NCBI GenBank assembly: GCA_030068075.1
Contig: CM057829.1
Location: forward strand, 85,985,132 to 86,049,131
Length of the DNA: 64,000 nucleotides
Source: Paguma larvata
Lineage: Eukaryota > Chordata > Mammalia > Carnivora > Viverridae
Reading direction: 5' to 3'
Shown here: in pieces, positions 45,778-58,444 of the stretch
Layout: each line of letters starts with the position of its first letter
Position numbering within the stretch: position 1 is the stretch's first letter
Notes under the pieces: model-generated
What the model was told of the DNA's origin: nothing
Seen by the model: the letters and a program-made list of their open reading frames with translations, nothing else
Databases searched by the model: none
Made by a program: the position numbers and the translations under genes

Positions 45778-48399
45778 AAGTTATACTTTTCCCTCTTTAT
45801 CTTTAGCTGAGGTCCCAAAGCTTTAACTAGTAGTATATTATCATTTACTCCAAAATATTTTACAGTTTCCATTACATTTTCTTTTACCTATGGGTTAAAA
45901 ATGTATTTCAATATTTCTAAGCATATGGATATTTCTCCATGTAGTTCAATTTTTATTTTCTTCATTTAATACTATGTTCTTAAGCCACATAAAAATTTAA
46001 ATTTGCTTTATCTTCCTGATAAATGGAACCTTTTATCAGTACAAAATGACTTAATGTTCATGTTGGTTTTAAAGTCTAATTTTCTCTAATGTTAGTTTAA
46101 TATATTGCCTTACATCTCCTTCTTTCAACTCTGAACTCTTCTGTATTTTGTTTTAGCTTATCTCTTATAAACAGCTTATATTCTGTTCTGACAGTATATT
46201 TTTTAAATGAGTATTTAGTAGTCCTGATAAGGTAATATATATCTTTGCTCTTCTCTTAAACAAAATAAGTGTCTTAAAATATTCATTATGCCCTATCCGA
46301 TTTCGAGGCCAGTATTACTGTATACTTTAACTCATTTTTTAATTCCAACAGACTATATAACTGACTTATACAAAACATTTACTATTTTCTTTGCACTTTA
46401 TTTCTTCACACATCACATCGCCTCTGCCCCACCCGACCTCCCCCAATTCATGCATCATTCTTCTAAAATATATCTTTTAGAATTCCCTTCAATTCTATTT
46501 TGCTGAAAGTAGCTTGTTTTACCTTGCTCTTGAAAGATTTCACTGGTGAAAAATTTTAAGTTGACAACTACTTTGCTTTAACACAATGAAAATTAACATT
46601 CCCACCAGCCTACACTGCTGTTGAGAAGTCAGCGGATAGTCTGTCACTCTTTTGAAGGTAACATATTTTTCTGTCTAAATGCTTTTAGCTCTTCTCTTTG
46701 ACTTTGACGTTCTGCAGTTTCACTATGATGTACCTAGGTGTTTTTTTTGCCCGAACTAGAATTGATTTTCTTAATGAGATAGCTTTTATTAACAATGGAA
46801 AATTTTCTGTCATTTTCTCTTCAAGTATTTTCTCTGTTATACTCTCTACTCCTTCTCCTTCAGAGCTACAATTAAAAAGCATTATCACATCCTCTCTATT
46901 CTCACATGATGCATCAAGCCATATTTCCTTTAATCCATAATAGTTCTTCAGTTATCATCTTTCCTGACCTTAACATTTTTGAGGAGTATAGGCCCATTAT
47001 TTAGATTTAACTGAAATTTCTTCATAATTAGATTCACATTATACAGTTTTGGCAAGAATACCAAGGACATATTTTTCTTCTTTAAGTGCATCATATCACA
47101 CTGAAGGTACATAATCTCAATTCATCCTATTACTGATTAACTTTGATCATGAGGGTAAGGTGGTATCTGCCAGATTTTCTAAACTGTAAAGTTACTGCTC
47201 CTTTCGTAATTGGTACTGTGTAGATACTTATCTAGCTGTACAAATATTGTTTTTCATCATACTTTTGGCAGCCATTGAGGATTCTTGCCTGAAACAGTTA
47301 CTAAGGGGCTTGAACCAGGGTCAACTGGTGATTTTCTAATTCCATCATCAACATCTAGATTTATTAGGAGGAATTTCTCTTCTCCGCATTTATTTTTTCA
47401 TTTATTTATATCAGTACGGATCTGCAAAGTCTTACTGTATAGATTACAATCCTTTGCTATCATAATTTATGCTTGAATTATCCCAGGCTTAGAGTGTGGG
47501 AGATGTTCAGGTTGGCTCTTCTGTCCTTCAGATATGTCCTCTTTATTATCTGGGAACCTCCTTAGTTTTCTGGTACAAAATGTTCCAGGTTCATTTTTTT
47601 CTTTCCATGCCCCAGTCTGGAAGATCAATCATTTGCCAAAGGAGCTTTGTTTCTTTTCACTGGAGGTTGGTCATCAAAACCAAGACATTGTAGTTTCCTC
47701 TCTGTTACTCAGATACCATCGTTTGTAGGCCCAGCTAGTAGATAAGGTAGGAAATGCGTGTATGCACACACACTCACATTTCTAGTTCTGATGATTAAAA
47801 ACCATTATTTCATACAGATATCTCAAATTCTATTCCTACACATTATCTTTCACTCTACCTTTCTCTGTTTCCATATTTGTAACTTAATTTTCCAATAGTG
47901 GCAAAGTTGGCTCTTAATTACCCATAATATAGTTATTAATTTGCTCAGTCTTAGAACCCAAAAAATTTAAAACTGCTGCCCATAAATAAAAATATAAGAC
48001 AAATCTACAAACAAGAGTTCAGTATTTGGAGTTCATTCCAATTCTTTTGTGTTTAGCCTTAGAGCACACTGTCAAAATAGTGCATTCTAAGTTGTCTAGG
48101 TCAGTCCTCCACTCTGTCCCCCCATCACTTCTCCCACGTGTTATTCACTTATAATACAGTTCGGTTCAGGTGTTTCTCTTTATGTTCCATTGCATCCCTA
48201 TTCCACGCACCTTGATTTATTTCTGGGGCACGTTAAAGATTAACCAAGTTCTAAAATCATAACAGCACATTCAAACCCTTCCACTGCCTTGTCCCTCACC
48301 AATCTCCCATTCCCACCCACCAATCTCTGGGTCCTGGTTTGTCTTTCCAGTATTTATCTGTGCACAACTCATCATATGCATTTCCTATTTTCCCCACCT

Positions 48400-48710
48400 T
48401 TGTACACAGAAGGTAGCATCGTAAAAATATTCTTCTGCACTTTCCTTATTTAACAATAATCCTGGAAGTCAAAGCCTTCAGATATTTTATTCAGTCTTCT
48501 GAACACAGTGCTCCTACGCGCTAACAGAGCAGGGTTTGTTCAACTAGTCTCCTGCATATGGGCATTTAGGTAGTTTCTAGTATTATGCTTTTATAAACAA
48601 TGCCATAAAGAGCCTAATGCATATGCATTTTTTCCTGAATTGCTAGAGGTATATATCAAAAATAAACTCCTAGAAGTGGGATTGGCAGGGTGGAAGTTAT
48701 AAAATCCTTG
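48400..48710 (-). mobile_element. old LINE-1 scrap, gene-sense
   Basis: GCTTTTATAAACAATGCCAT, AATAAACTCCTAGAAGTGGG, ATTGGCAGGGT is the reversed L1 3' motif. Confidence 0.6.
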
Positions 48711-49059
48711 GCAAAATTCTGAATCTTTGCAGGGTTTTGGATGTTGTTTTGGTATTGATGGTTTTTATTTCACAGAAAATTTCTTTAACAATCATTCTGT
48801 GACACTTAAAGATGACAACATATATAAATGTATGCATATATGGGGCAGCTAAAATATAATTTACGCTGGTCAGAGACTCTATTATATTGCACATGGTACA
48901 GCACTGGTGACCCTGCCTCATTCATGGCAATTTGGGGAGTGCACATAAAATATACTTAGGTCTTTTTCCCCAAAGAGGAGTGAATTAATTCAGCTATTTT
49001 TCTTCTTTCTTAAATGTCCACTTTCTTACATAATCGTGTGGTATGAAAAAAAACATGCG

Positions 49060-49190
49060 CTGTAGCACCAAAAAAAATCCGCATTTGAAGCCCAGTTTGT
49101 CATATTCTGACTGTTATTTGAACAGTTTACCTAACCTCACACTCATTCCGCTTTCTGGCACATAAGAAATATCACTCAAGGAATATTAAT
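49060..49190 (-). mobile_element. MIR-like fragment
   Basis: TTGAAGCCCAGTTTGTCAT, ACAGTTTACCTAACCTCACA, GGCACATAAGAAATATCACT loosely follow reversed MIR. Confidence 0.45.
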
Positions 49191-49769
49191 TAGCTTTCGT
49201 TCTGTGAAACTGAAATCTAATTGATGTTTTCTAGATAATGAGTGTTGGGTTTTTAGGAAAACAGTCATACAGATAGATCCAGGAAAGCTACATGTTTAGA
49301 ATATTTCCTGGAACATAATTATGACCTTGATCAAATTAGTTTATTTCCATTCTTGGAATTCCCACATAGTTTGAGGTGTCTGTGAATTTCCAAACGGTCC
49401 TGAGTCTCCACGAGGGTTCTCTAATTGCTTTTCATCCTGTCCTCTTGGGAAGCATCAACCTTTTGGCTTCACAAAGGTCAGCAGGAGCCCAGGCAACATT
49501 TGAAAATAACTTAAAAACCCTAAACTGCCTCTCCCCTTTAGATAATTTCCTTAGAACATTAGTCCTTTGAACACAGACCTGGTTGCAGAAAATGTCTCTT
49601 CCTCAGCAATAAAACACCAAATCCCATTCAATCTTCACCTACTGCATTCCAGGGATAGGGTGGGGGAAGTCGGGGGTAGGGAGAAGGAATTAAATACTTT
49701 CTGGAAAAGTGTTAGTGTGCATAAGCACACATACACCCATGATTTCTTCTTTTAAAAACATAATGAGGG

Positions 49770-49997
49770 GGGCACCTGAGTGGCTCAGTAGGTTAATCGT
49801 GGGACTCTTGGTTCCAGTTCAGGTCATGACCTCATGTTTAGTGACTTTAAGTCCCACATTGGGCTCTGCAATGACAGCCAGGCACCTACTTGGGATTCTC
49901 TCTCCCTCCTCTCTCTCTCTCTCTCTTTCTCGCTAACAATCCCCTGCTTGTGCTCTCACAGTCTCTCTCAAAATAAACAAAATTTTTTTTAAATATG
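49770..49997 (+). mobile_element. carnivore SINE with 13-bp TSD
   Basis: GGCACCTGAGTGGCTCAGTA, GTTCAGGTCATGACCTCATG, GGGCTCTGCAATGACAGCCA, CAAAATAAACAAAATTTTTT. Flanks AACATAATGAGGG (49757-49769) and AACATAGTGAGGG (49998-50010). Confidence 0.92.
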
Positions 49998-50010
49998 AAC
50001 ATAGTGAGGG

Positions 50011-52826
50011 CATTGTATAAATTAGTGTTGTCACACTATAAAGTTTAAAAATCTATGTACTACATGAGAAAAGAAAAAGAATCTCTGCTTTCAGCAGTCT
50101 AGAAAGCTGCTAAGAACAGGCCCTGTGTGGAGCTTAGCCTGCTGTCAACAGTCAGGGAATGATCATGTCTTCTGTGATACCATTTACTCCCAGGTGGATG
50201 AAGCAGGGAAGTGGTCCTGTTCCTGAAAATTTCAATTGCTTTTTCTGTTTTTCATTCTTGACTTATTCACATACCTCTCATTCCCCAAAGACATTGCGTG
50301 TCAGATAGTAGGAAGAATAACTTTTAACTAGCTTCTTTTTGTCTTAGAAGAAACATTTTGTTGTTTTGTTTCCTTTTGGTTTGGTCACTTTTCCTTGGTC
50401 TTGAGCTTTCTATCAAGGGAGTATGTCATAGTTACAGTCGATATAATCTCCCTAGAGAAAAAGATAGGACCTACACCACTGTTCTCTAAGCTGCAGGCCT
50501 GCTCTGTTGCATCCTATGTTTAGTCATTATGGAGGCTGGAAGTCCAAGAGCAGAGGTCCTTTTCCAGACAGCAGATTTCTGGCTGCATCCTCACAAGGAG
50601 GAAGGCTCTCTCAGTCTTTTCAGATATTCAGTTACCGTATGATGTTTTTGAACAGTCTAGTGCAGGTCAGATTAATGACTTTTCATGTTCTATCCTACAG
50701 TCAGTTCTCTGACCTACAAGGAAACATTCTCAGAATTTTCACAATCTGCCAATGGTTTTAGACCTATCTGAGGACTACTGCCAGCTCTTCTTCTCTCCTC
50801 TTGAGTTCTTTTCAGGCTGCACTTGCTTCCTATAAAGTTTTATGGTAGAGCTTTGGTGGTTTTTACCTTTACCTTAAAACCCTTTTATCATTCCTATCCT
50901 ATAGTTAAGCTATCAATATGTTTGTGTTTGTGTGCGTGTATGTGTGTGTGTGTGTGTATGTGTGTCATTTTATTTGTTCTTGTTATTCTATATTTTGGGG
51001 GAGTTACTTGGGAAGATATAGGTGTAAGTATTCATCCATTGTCCAAGACTGCTTAGAAGTCACTGACTCGTAATTTTTAGTACAATCTAGGCAATGCCAA
51101 CTCAGGCTATAAACCTGTCTGAAGGCTGGCTTGCAATAACGAATACACTGAAGCAATTTCAAACTGCAAAATATCACACAGTAAAAGGCAATTTTCCTTC
51201 TAAATTTAGTTGAGGTTCTAGTTCATCCTTTTGGGGGCCTAGAACTAAGGGCAAATAGTGTGTAAGTAGGGTACCAACTTGAGTCGACTCTGACCTTTGT
51301 CTTCCTGTACCTTCTGTGTATGAAAGCTAATGTTCAAGATTACACAATTTAGCAACTGTCTATAAGGTCATGGGGCAGCTTCAGTTTTCAATTGACCTGA
51401 GTTCCCACCTACATTTAGTATTTGGCCTCAGGACTTCTCACTTTCTACAAGCTCACTGAAACATGCAAATGCTTATTATATGATACCGGTATGATTAGAT
51501 TATTTTTTCAGCAGGAAGGTCAAAATGTCTTACTATTAGGCATGGAAAATTTGAGCCTGAATTTAAAAATAAAACAGACTTCAAAATCTGTGAATAATAT
51601 CAATTACCTCTTAATTGTACTACAAAAAAATGAAATGACCTCAGATTTTCATTATTTTAAGACAAGTAAGTCTGGTTACTATATAAAATGAATAACATTT
51701 AAATAATAGGTTAAACAATAAATATTACTACACAAATTTCTACAATATAATATTTTAAAATTCTGCCTAATTTTCTCCTTAAAATCTAGATGAAGACTAA
51801 CAGCAACAAGTATGAACATGAATATATTAACTATAAGTGCTTTATATGTTCAATTCTGAAATAGGTAAAATAAGAACAATTGTAAACAAATATAAAATCC
51901 TTAAATAACAATAAGCTTTGCAGAAAATGGAAAAAGTGATGTTTACCGTGTCAGTGAAACAAATTATCCTGGTAAATGATCAAAGGAAAAAAACCCTGAG
52001 ACTCTGTAATACTGAAATCTCACCGAAGAAAGCTAAACTCTATTCAAAAACCAAGCCACAAGGAAAAAAGAAGTTTTTTACTTGATAATAAGGTATGTTA
52101 AGTTTGTATACTTAAATTTACTGCTGAAATAATAATTGAAAATAAATATAGTACTTGTAAACTAATAAACATATATTTGTTATTAGAATGAGATAGTGGC
52201 ACCCAAACTTCAAATTGTGGATAATTGGAAATTATGAAATCCAAGGACTTTTTCATATAACACAAACAATTTTAAATATCATTTCACAATAATTCTTTGT
52301 TCTTACTTCTGCATAAGAGTGTTTCTTTTTTTCTACTAATCCATAACAGCTGAAATAAATAAAGCCCCGTTCTGAAAGATTTGGTCCAAAACGAGGTCAA
52401 AGAAAATTTCTCATGTTCCCCTTAGCACTCTTCTTCCTCCTCCTTTGAAATAAGATGGCATAAAATTCTTTAATAAAAACCTATTTTATTTCTCCTCAAA
52501 TCTAAATCTGCCATATTTCCTGACTAAATTGTTTTCTGGAATACTAGACAGTATGAAATATTTTAGTCTAAAAGATTCTTGACAGAACAAGCAACAACGA
52601 AAAACTCTTGGAAAGGAGTCAAATCTTGCACTTCTCCTACATGTTTCATATAACCACTTTAGGGTTAAAAATATAGTAGGCGTTTAGTACTCAATTAGTG
52701 ATCTGTTTGGTGGTGGTGGTTGTCTTATAAATAAGGAACTTTGTAACATTTTTCTTAGCTAAAACCACTACACAAATTCAACTTACGAGTTAGGAACAGT
52801 AATTAACTATCAATTTTACAACTTAC
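50011..52826. other. intronic sequence without clear elements
   Basis: About 50480-50760 contains GGAGGCTGGAAGTCCAAGAG and CTGGCTGCATCCTCACAAGG, wording seen in an old dispersed repeat that I cannot name. The rest, up to the exon 7 donor, shows no repeat or exon. Confidence 0.45.
50922..50965. repeat. imperfect (TG)n microsatellite
   Basis: TG repeats interrupted by TT, CG and TA steps. Confidence 0.9.
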
Positions 52827-52940
52827 TTCTGAATGAGACCATTTACTTCTGTGTTCTAGAAGATGAATGAGTAGAACCCATAATTCTTTAATGCAAGAAC
52901 ATGGGCAGTGGTGACTCGTTAATGCTTCAGAAGGCCTGAC
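52827..52940 (-). CDS. MMS22L: MMS22L coding exon 7 of 12 in window
   Basis: 114 nt, 38 whole codons, acceptor GGTTCTTCTCTACAG (strong), donor GAA|GTAAGT. It reads VRPSEALTSHHCPCSC, IKELWVLLIHLLEHRSKW, SHSE. About residues 277-314. IKELWVLLIHLL is a clear family hallmark. The segment SEALTSHHCPCSC differs from human (SESLMSDQCPCLC as I recall). Phase 0/0: skipping it would delete 38 residues without shifting the frame. Confidence 0.95.
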
Positions 52941-54375
52941 CTGTAGAGAAGAACCAAAATGAGTTCTGTAAGACAGAATTTCATATGCCACATCTCTCTC
53001 CAAATGTTTTAAAAGAATGATTTAGATGACTTAACATCGATGTGCAATTACATAAATTGTTTACAAAGAATGTGCCATTCCATTAAATTTTAAAATAAAT
53101 TCCCATTTTTAAACCGAAAGTATAGAATGAACTTTATTTTCAACTTTTAAAAAACTTTTGCTCTAATCATTGACGTTCAGCAAACTCTTCCTGTAAAGGG
53201 CTAGATAGTAAATATTTTAGGGTGACATACTCCTTGCTACGATTACTCAACTCTGCCATTATTATGCAACTTCAGCCACAAACAATAGACTTAAAAAACA
53301 GATGGGCTGTGTTCAGTAAAATTTCTTTTATAAAACCAGACAATGAGCTAGATAGGGCCTCCAGGCATTGATTTCCTAAACTTGATCTAATTCATCAGCC
53401 GCAACAGAAAAACTTTTAATAAAATGATTAGAAAACAAATTTTAATCCGTTGTAAAGCAGACTAAAACATGTTTACAAGTGAGAATAAATAAAATTATTG
53501 GGGACTTATAAAGGTTAAGCAATTTTAGGTTAAGTATTTTTTTTAACAAATATATCTCAATGGCCCTACATAATGCAGATTATATGCACTATATATGCAA
53601 ATACAGCTAGACTTCAGAAATTGATTATGTAATCACTACTTCACATATACTATATTCATGTTTCTAATGTAATACAGAGTAAAAGATAACTTAAAATATT
53701 ACTAAACCCTACCTAGTTAATCCACTAATTACATTAGCTGTAAAATTATATAGACTAGATTTAAAAGACTTCAATAATATATAAAACACAATCTCAATTT
53801 TAAAAAATTTTAAGTCCTAATTTCCTGTAAGATTTATGCTAACAATCTGAAATAATTAATAATGACCTACAAATTTCCATTGCTAGAAAATGATTAGGTA
53901 CGTAACACCTTTAAATCATTGTCTGCATTAAACATTTTATTAAATGCAATTTAGTAAAAACATGTAATTTTCCCCATGATTGTAGACCTTTTTTGAAAAG
54001 GTTCCCCTTACAATTGTCTACTAATTTTAGTTAAGTACTCATTTATTGTATTATATAACAATACATGTATTATTAAAGGGCTGAACTCTATTGGAACAGA
54101 AGTTAAATGTCCAGTTATTGTCATAAACATCTTTTATTTATTTTTAACAAGATGGAAAAGATTATTAAAAAAAAAACTGCCTCTGAAACATTAATATCAG
54201 CCTGTACTAAATGTTTAAATCAAATTCTTTACCCAGTCAACTCCCAGATAGAAATAAATATAAAATTTGGAGAATTAACAAGTAAACAATTTCAGTTTAA
54301 ATTCTTATAAACTACACATTAAGGAGTATTGCCACTGTATCAAAAACACAAACTCTTAAAACCTTAAAACATTAC
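52941..54375 (-). other. MMS22L intron 6 (1435 bp)
   Basis: Contains an hAT-type DNA transposon relic (53170-53395). The rest is AT-rich and unremarkable. Confidence 0.8.
53170..53395 (+). mobile_element. hAT-Charlie-type MITE relic (same class as 1496-1660)
   Basis: TTCAGCAAACTCTTCCTGTA, AAGGGCTAGATAGTAAATAT, TTACTCAACTCTGCCATTAT, CTTCAGCCACAAACAATAGA, GATGGGCTGTGTTCAGTAAA. Better preserved than the copy at 1496. Confidence 0.75.
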
Positions 54376-54506
54376 CTTGTCATACCTGTTGAGTGACAGG
54401 CTTATTAAATCACAAAGGAGATTTTCACAATGTTCTTCAAATAGGCTGACATTAGTTAAATTGTCACTTGCCAGATTCATAAACTGATGACCATATATAA
54501 CTTGTT
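54376..54506 (-). CDS. MMS22L: MMS22L coding exon 6 of 12 in window
   Basis: 131 nt, acceptor TTACATTTTTAG, donor AAG|GTAATG. AA completes the Lys codon. Forty-three codons then read QVIYGHQFMNLASDN, LTNVSLFEEHCENLL, CDLISLSLNRYDK. About residues 233-276. It ends in phase 0, and so do the next four exons. A polypeptide without recognisable motifs, belonging to the MMS22L N-terminal domain. Confidence 0.94.
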
Positions 54507-55339
54507 CTAAAAATGTAATAAAATATATTCTATTTAAAACTACAGTAGGTTTTACTAATTCAGAAGGAAAAAAACTGTAGACTGTTAAACTGACTTACAA
54601 CAAAACTTTAACACATAGTGTTAAAAGCATTTTCTTTAGAAATAAAAGTTAAAGTTGAGGACAACTCCCTTCTTATATAACCACTAATAAACATTACCTA
54701 AAAAAGTTTTCAGTTCTTTCAAGTACCACTTATTAGACTTCTCTTTTTTTAATGTGGCCATTTTTAAAAAGCAACAATGCAGCATCACCGGCGGGAGACG
54801 GAAATGCCTAGAAAATCTTTACCAATATTTCTAACCAATAAAGACTTCAAAATATTTTTTAACAAATACTGATAAACTAATCACATACAGTTGTTTTCTG
54901 GTGTGACTAGAGAAAACCAAGGTAACAGATAGGTATAGCTTAGAGTATTACTCTAAGGAAATATCTGAAATACCAAGTCCACATGAGAGAATAAATTATG
55001 TATTTGTATACATCTTTGTATATTTGTGTGTGTATACATGTAAGCATACACACATACATGTATATACATGTTTTTTAATTTATTAGTTCATTGAAAAACA
55101 GGAATTGAGACAATAGTTGTCTTTATAACCTAAGCAATTGATAATTTACAAATAAGTAATATTTACAGAATATCGTCAAGTTGATAATGGAATCTAAAGA
55201 GGTCAGAGAGCAAGACCAAGAAATAAACAGGCAATATATGAAACAGAAAAGTATTATCCATAATATATATAAGGTCCTAATTTTTTTAAAAAGAAACATT
55301 AGCAACAGATAATGAATAAAGAAAATATAAAAAACGATA

Positions 55340-56060
55340 AAATTATGTAAAGATGTTTAACTTCACTTATACTAAGAAAATTGCAAAACAGACTCAGTAT
55401 CATTTTTCACGTATTAGTTGGCAAAAAAAAAAATGTAACTGACAATATCCACTATTGACGAAAGTATGAGGCAAGGCACACTCATCATTAGTGTAAATTG
55501 GGGAAACTATATGGCAACTGAGCAGCGTTTTCAGTATTAGAGCTGACGGTGAAGGCACCTGGGTGGCTTACTCAGTTAAGGGTCTGACTCTTGATTTTGG
55601 CTAAGGTCATGATCTCACGGTTCATGGATTGAGCCCCACGTTGGGCTCTGTGCTGATGGTGCACAGACTGCTTAGGAATCTCCCTCTCTCTCTGTACCTC
55701 CCTCACTCTCTCTCTCTCAAAATAAATAAATAAACTTAAAAAATATAAAAGCTGAATATGCAACACTAATTCTAAAAATCTACAGAATAACTTGTACGTA
55801 TTCAAAGATGTACATATATACAAGGATGTTCTGTGAAATATTATTTGTAGAATCAAAAAAATGGAAATAACTGAAATATTAAATAGATTTGGCAACATAA
55901 ATTATGATAGAGCCATAACATCTAGCCTTCAGTGAATAAAGCAGAACTATATGTACTAACACGAACAGATCTCTAAAAACTATTAAATAAAACATTATAC
56001 AGAACACTATGATGATACTAATAGTGGTTAGTTAGAAATGAAGACAAAAAGTCTACCCAT
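55340..56060 (+). mobile_element. old LINE-1 3' fragment split by a SINE
   Basis: ACTTCACTTATACTAAGAAA, GTAAATTGGGGAAACTATAT, then after the SINE GGATGTTCTGTGAAATATTA, AAATGGAAATAACTGAAAT, ATTATGATAGAGCCATAACA, AACAGATCTCTAAAAACTAT. The two halves are in L1 order, so the SINE at 55551-55744 inserted later. Confidence 0.65.
55551..55744 (+). mobile_element. feline SINE nested in L1
   Basis: AAGGCACCTGGGTGGCTTAC, TCATGATCTCACGGTTCATG, GAGCCCCACGTTGGGCTCTG, CAAAATAAATAAATAAACTT. Short flanking match only (AGAGCTGACGG / AAAGCTGAATA). Confidence 0.92.
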
Positions 56061-56344
56061 GAGTTTATATATATGTATACCAAGAGAAAGTAATTATGGA
56101 AAGATAAATGGGCCAAACTGTTCTCTTGACAAAAGGAAGAAGACTTTGACCTAATTTGGTTACTACTAGAGGTAAAATTTTAAAAACTTAAAAAAACCCA
56201 GAAAGCACTTATTACCTGTAATTTTAACTCGTGAAACCAATATCACATTGTATGTTAACTAAAATTTTAAAAATCACCCATAATTTAAAAAACAATAAAG
56301 GCTTAGATTAAAAAAGAACATTAATTAGAAATTCATAAACTTAC

Positions 56345-56435
56345 TCAATTTTTCACCAAGCATGTGAAGAATTTCTAGCACCAGCCAGTGGATATCTAAG
56401 TGGAGATGTAATAAATGCCATGATGGTGGAAAAAG
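56345..56435 (-). CDS. MMS22L: MMS22L coding exon 5 of 12 in window
   Basis: 91 nt, acceptor GTCATTCACAG, donor TTGA|GTAAGT. Thirty whole codons read LFPPSWHLLHLHLDIHW, LVLEILHMLGEKL, and the last base begins a Lys codon. About residues 203-232. It is leucine- and histidine-rich and probably helical (inference). The peptide is nearly identical to the human segment as I remember it. It is shorter than the usual ORF cut-off and was found from protein similarity and splice signals. Confidence 0.94.
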
Positions 56436-57019
56436 CTGTGAATGACATTATCGACTGTGACTGAGAATTCATAGCACTTTACTAGGTATTTTATAGCATG
56501 TTACAACACTCCTCCATAAGCACAAGGATAAAGAACCAATTAAACTACCCACTACTCAAAAGCTGAGGGAAAAACTGCCTTTTTCTTTAGAGGATTCTTT
56601 CACTGGAGATCTTTGAAAGCATATTTTCATCTGATGGTTTAGGACAGACTCACCTTGGGGATGCTGAACACACTTACATTAAAGGTCCCTTCCAACCAAC
56701 CTCTGATTTTACTACAGTCGGAAGGCAGTAAAATAATTTTTTAAACACTTATTTTCATAATCTTGTTTTAGACTTTCCTATAAAATATTTTAACAGGAGA
56801 ACTTTAGACCATCACGCAGACCCTACTAAGATGCCCATTAAGAAAATGAAGAAATTTACCTTTCAACTCATGCATTAAGATTCAATCTAACTGATTCAAA
56901 AGCCAGTGTCCTTAATTACTGTGCAGTAGTAAGGTTGTCAATAACCTTCCTCCAGTCAACACTAGGTATCACCTTAAAAATAAATACAATCTACATGTTC
57001 TATTAAGAGAACAAGGAAG

Positions 57020-57132
57020 GGGCACCTGGCTAGTTCATTTGGTAGAACTTGAGACTTTCGATCTCAGAGTAGTGAGTTCGAGCCCCACATTGGGTGCAGA
57101 GATTACTTAAAAAATTAAAATATTAAAAAAAA
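57020..57132 (+). mobile_element. short SINE subtype with perfect 15-bp TSD
   Basis: Only about 113 bp: GGGCACCTGGCTAGTTCATT, AGTAGTGAGTTCGAGCCCCA, TTGGGTGCAGAGATTACTTA, AAAATTAAAATATTAAAAAA. It lacks the CT-rich middle. The direct repeat AAGAGAACAAGGAAG is identical at 57005-57019 and 57133-57147. Confidence 0.95.
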
Positions 57133-58444
57133 AAGAGAACAAGGAAGAATTATAGAGACAGACTTGCCTTATCAACTATGCAAACAAAATAAATACTAAT
57201 AAAACAGTATTGGCTCAGGAATAGATAATATATAAACAGGAAAGGAAACAAACAAAAGAAACAGGCAAAAGAGAAATAGATAAACCTGGTATCTCAAATC
57301 AGTGGGGAAAGCATGGACCATTGAATAAAAGACTGTTTATTAATGTATTCATGTCCAATAAACTAAAGTTAGATTTCCCACCTCACAGCATATTTTTAAA
57401 AAAGAGATGAATTAAAAAGATAAAAGAAAAATTATGTTTTTAACAGCACAGAGATGATACACAAGAGAAACCTGACAAATATAACTATACACAAAACTTA
57501 AACCATCTACCTAGCAAGGCAGCTTAATTGTTAAAAAAAAAAAAAGGTAAACTGATGAAAATATCTATATAATATCAATATCTCTTATAAAAAAAGTATC
57601 TCTAATAAAAAAGTTCCTAGAAAATAATAAAAGACAAATGCTTAACTGAAAATAGCAATTAAATCAATACTTCTCATAGGTAAGACAGGTAAAAATGCAA
57701 GAAATATAGTCTTGAAAGATACATTTTGTAAAAATTTTTTGCTGTTGTTTCAGAAAAGAACAGTATTTTAGTGTATGATTTTTTTGTTTACATATTGAAG
57801 ACTACATTACCCTGCTTTAAAAATTCAGTCTTCTGATCTTCAAATAACCTTTCTTTTCACATCTGCCTAATTAAAAAGCCTATGAAAGGCAAAACTTAGT
57901 TTAAGAACCTTTGCACAGTCTTTATTTCTGCTGCTAGATAAATTATTTTTATTTTCTTAAGCACTTAATGAATATTCAGAAAATAAAAACCAGGTCCAAT
58001 TTATGGAAGCCAAAATGAAGAAAAAATATCTCTTTCCATAATTTACCCATGAATTTTTATTAAGTGACATGATTAAAGCAATTACCTGTTTGCTTCCTAC
58101 AGACTAGACATATTAACCTGCGAAATTAGTTGGGACTCTATTTACTTTTAACATTACATATATTGGTCCCTGATAACAAGAGTGGATTTTTCTGTTGTTA
58201 TATTTCATAGAAATATATAAACATTTATTTGTACATTGCATTTTGGCAAAGTCACAGTCCTAAAAATAATGTTATTCAAACTGGTAGAATCAAACAGAAT
58301 GAAAGAAGTTGAAAGTTCATGGAATTGCTTGGGGAATTACAATTTGCCATTCACATAAGCTCACATTTCCTATGAAGAATTTATTAATTACATCTATAAA
58401 CTGGGTCACGCTAGCAGTAAAAATTTTTAAAAACCAAACTTCAG

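Larger units (their letters stand above)
44740..47760 (-). mobile_element. ancient LINE-1 region, gene-sense, interrupted by SINEs
   Basis: Plus-strand wording runs through reversed L1 ORF2 and 3' segments: GAGATTCATCCATATTAATG; TCTGCAGAATCTGAAGTCAT; AAAGAATCAACTTGTGACTG; CTCCAAAATATTTTACAG; GATGTACCTAGGTGTTTTTT; AAGGTGGTATCTGCCAG; TTCAGGTTGGCTCTTCTGTC; GCCCCAGTCTGGAAGATCAA. It may be several fragments rather than one. No intact frame. Confidence 0.65.
44536..52826 (-). other. MMS22L intron 7 (8291 bp)
   Basis: The largest complete intron in the window. About 3 kb (44740-47760) is ancient LINE-1 in gene-sense orientation, interrupted by two SINEs. Then come another L1 scrap (48400-48710), a MIR-like piece (49060-49190), a SINE (49770-49997) and a TG-rich tract (50922-50965). 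51100-52826 shows nothing recognisable. Confidence 0.8.
54507..56344 (-). other. MMS22L intron 5 (1838 bp)
   Basis: Mainly an old LINE-1 3' fragment (about 55340-56060) split by a SINE (55551-55744). A TG/AC-rich alternating run lies at 55026-55070. Nothing else recognised. Confidence 0.8.

Noticed and set aside
46288..46506. Several short frames at 46288-47728
   Set aside because: Inside decayed LINE-1 sequence read on the opposite strand.
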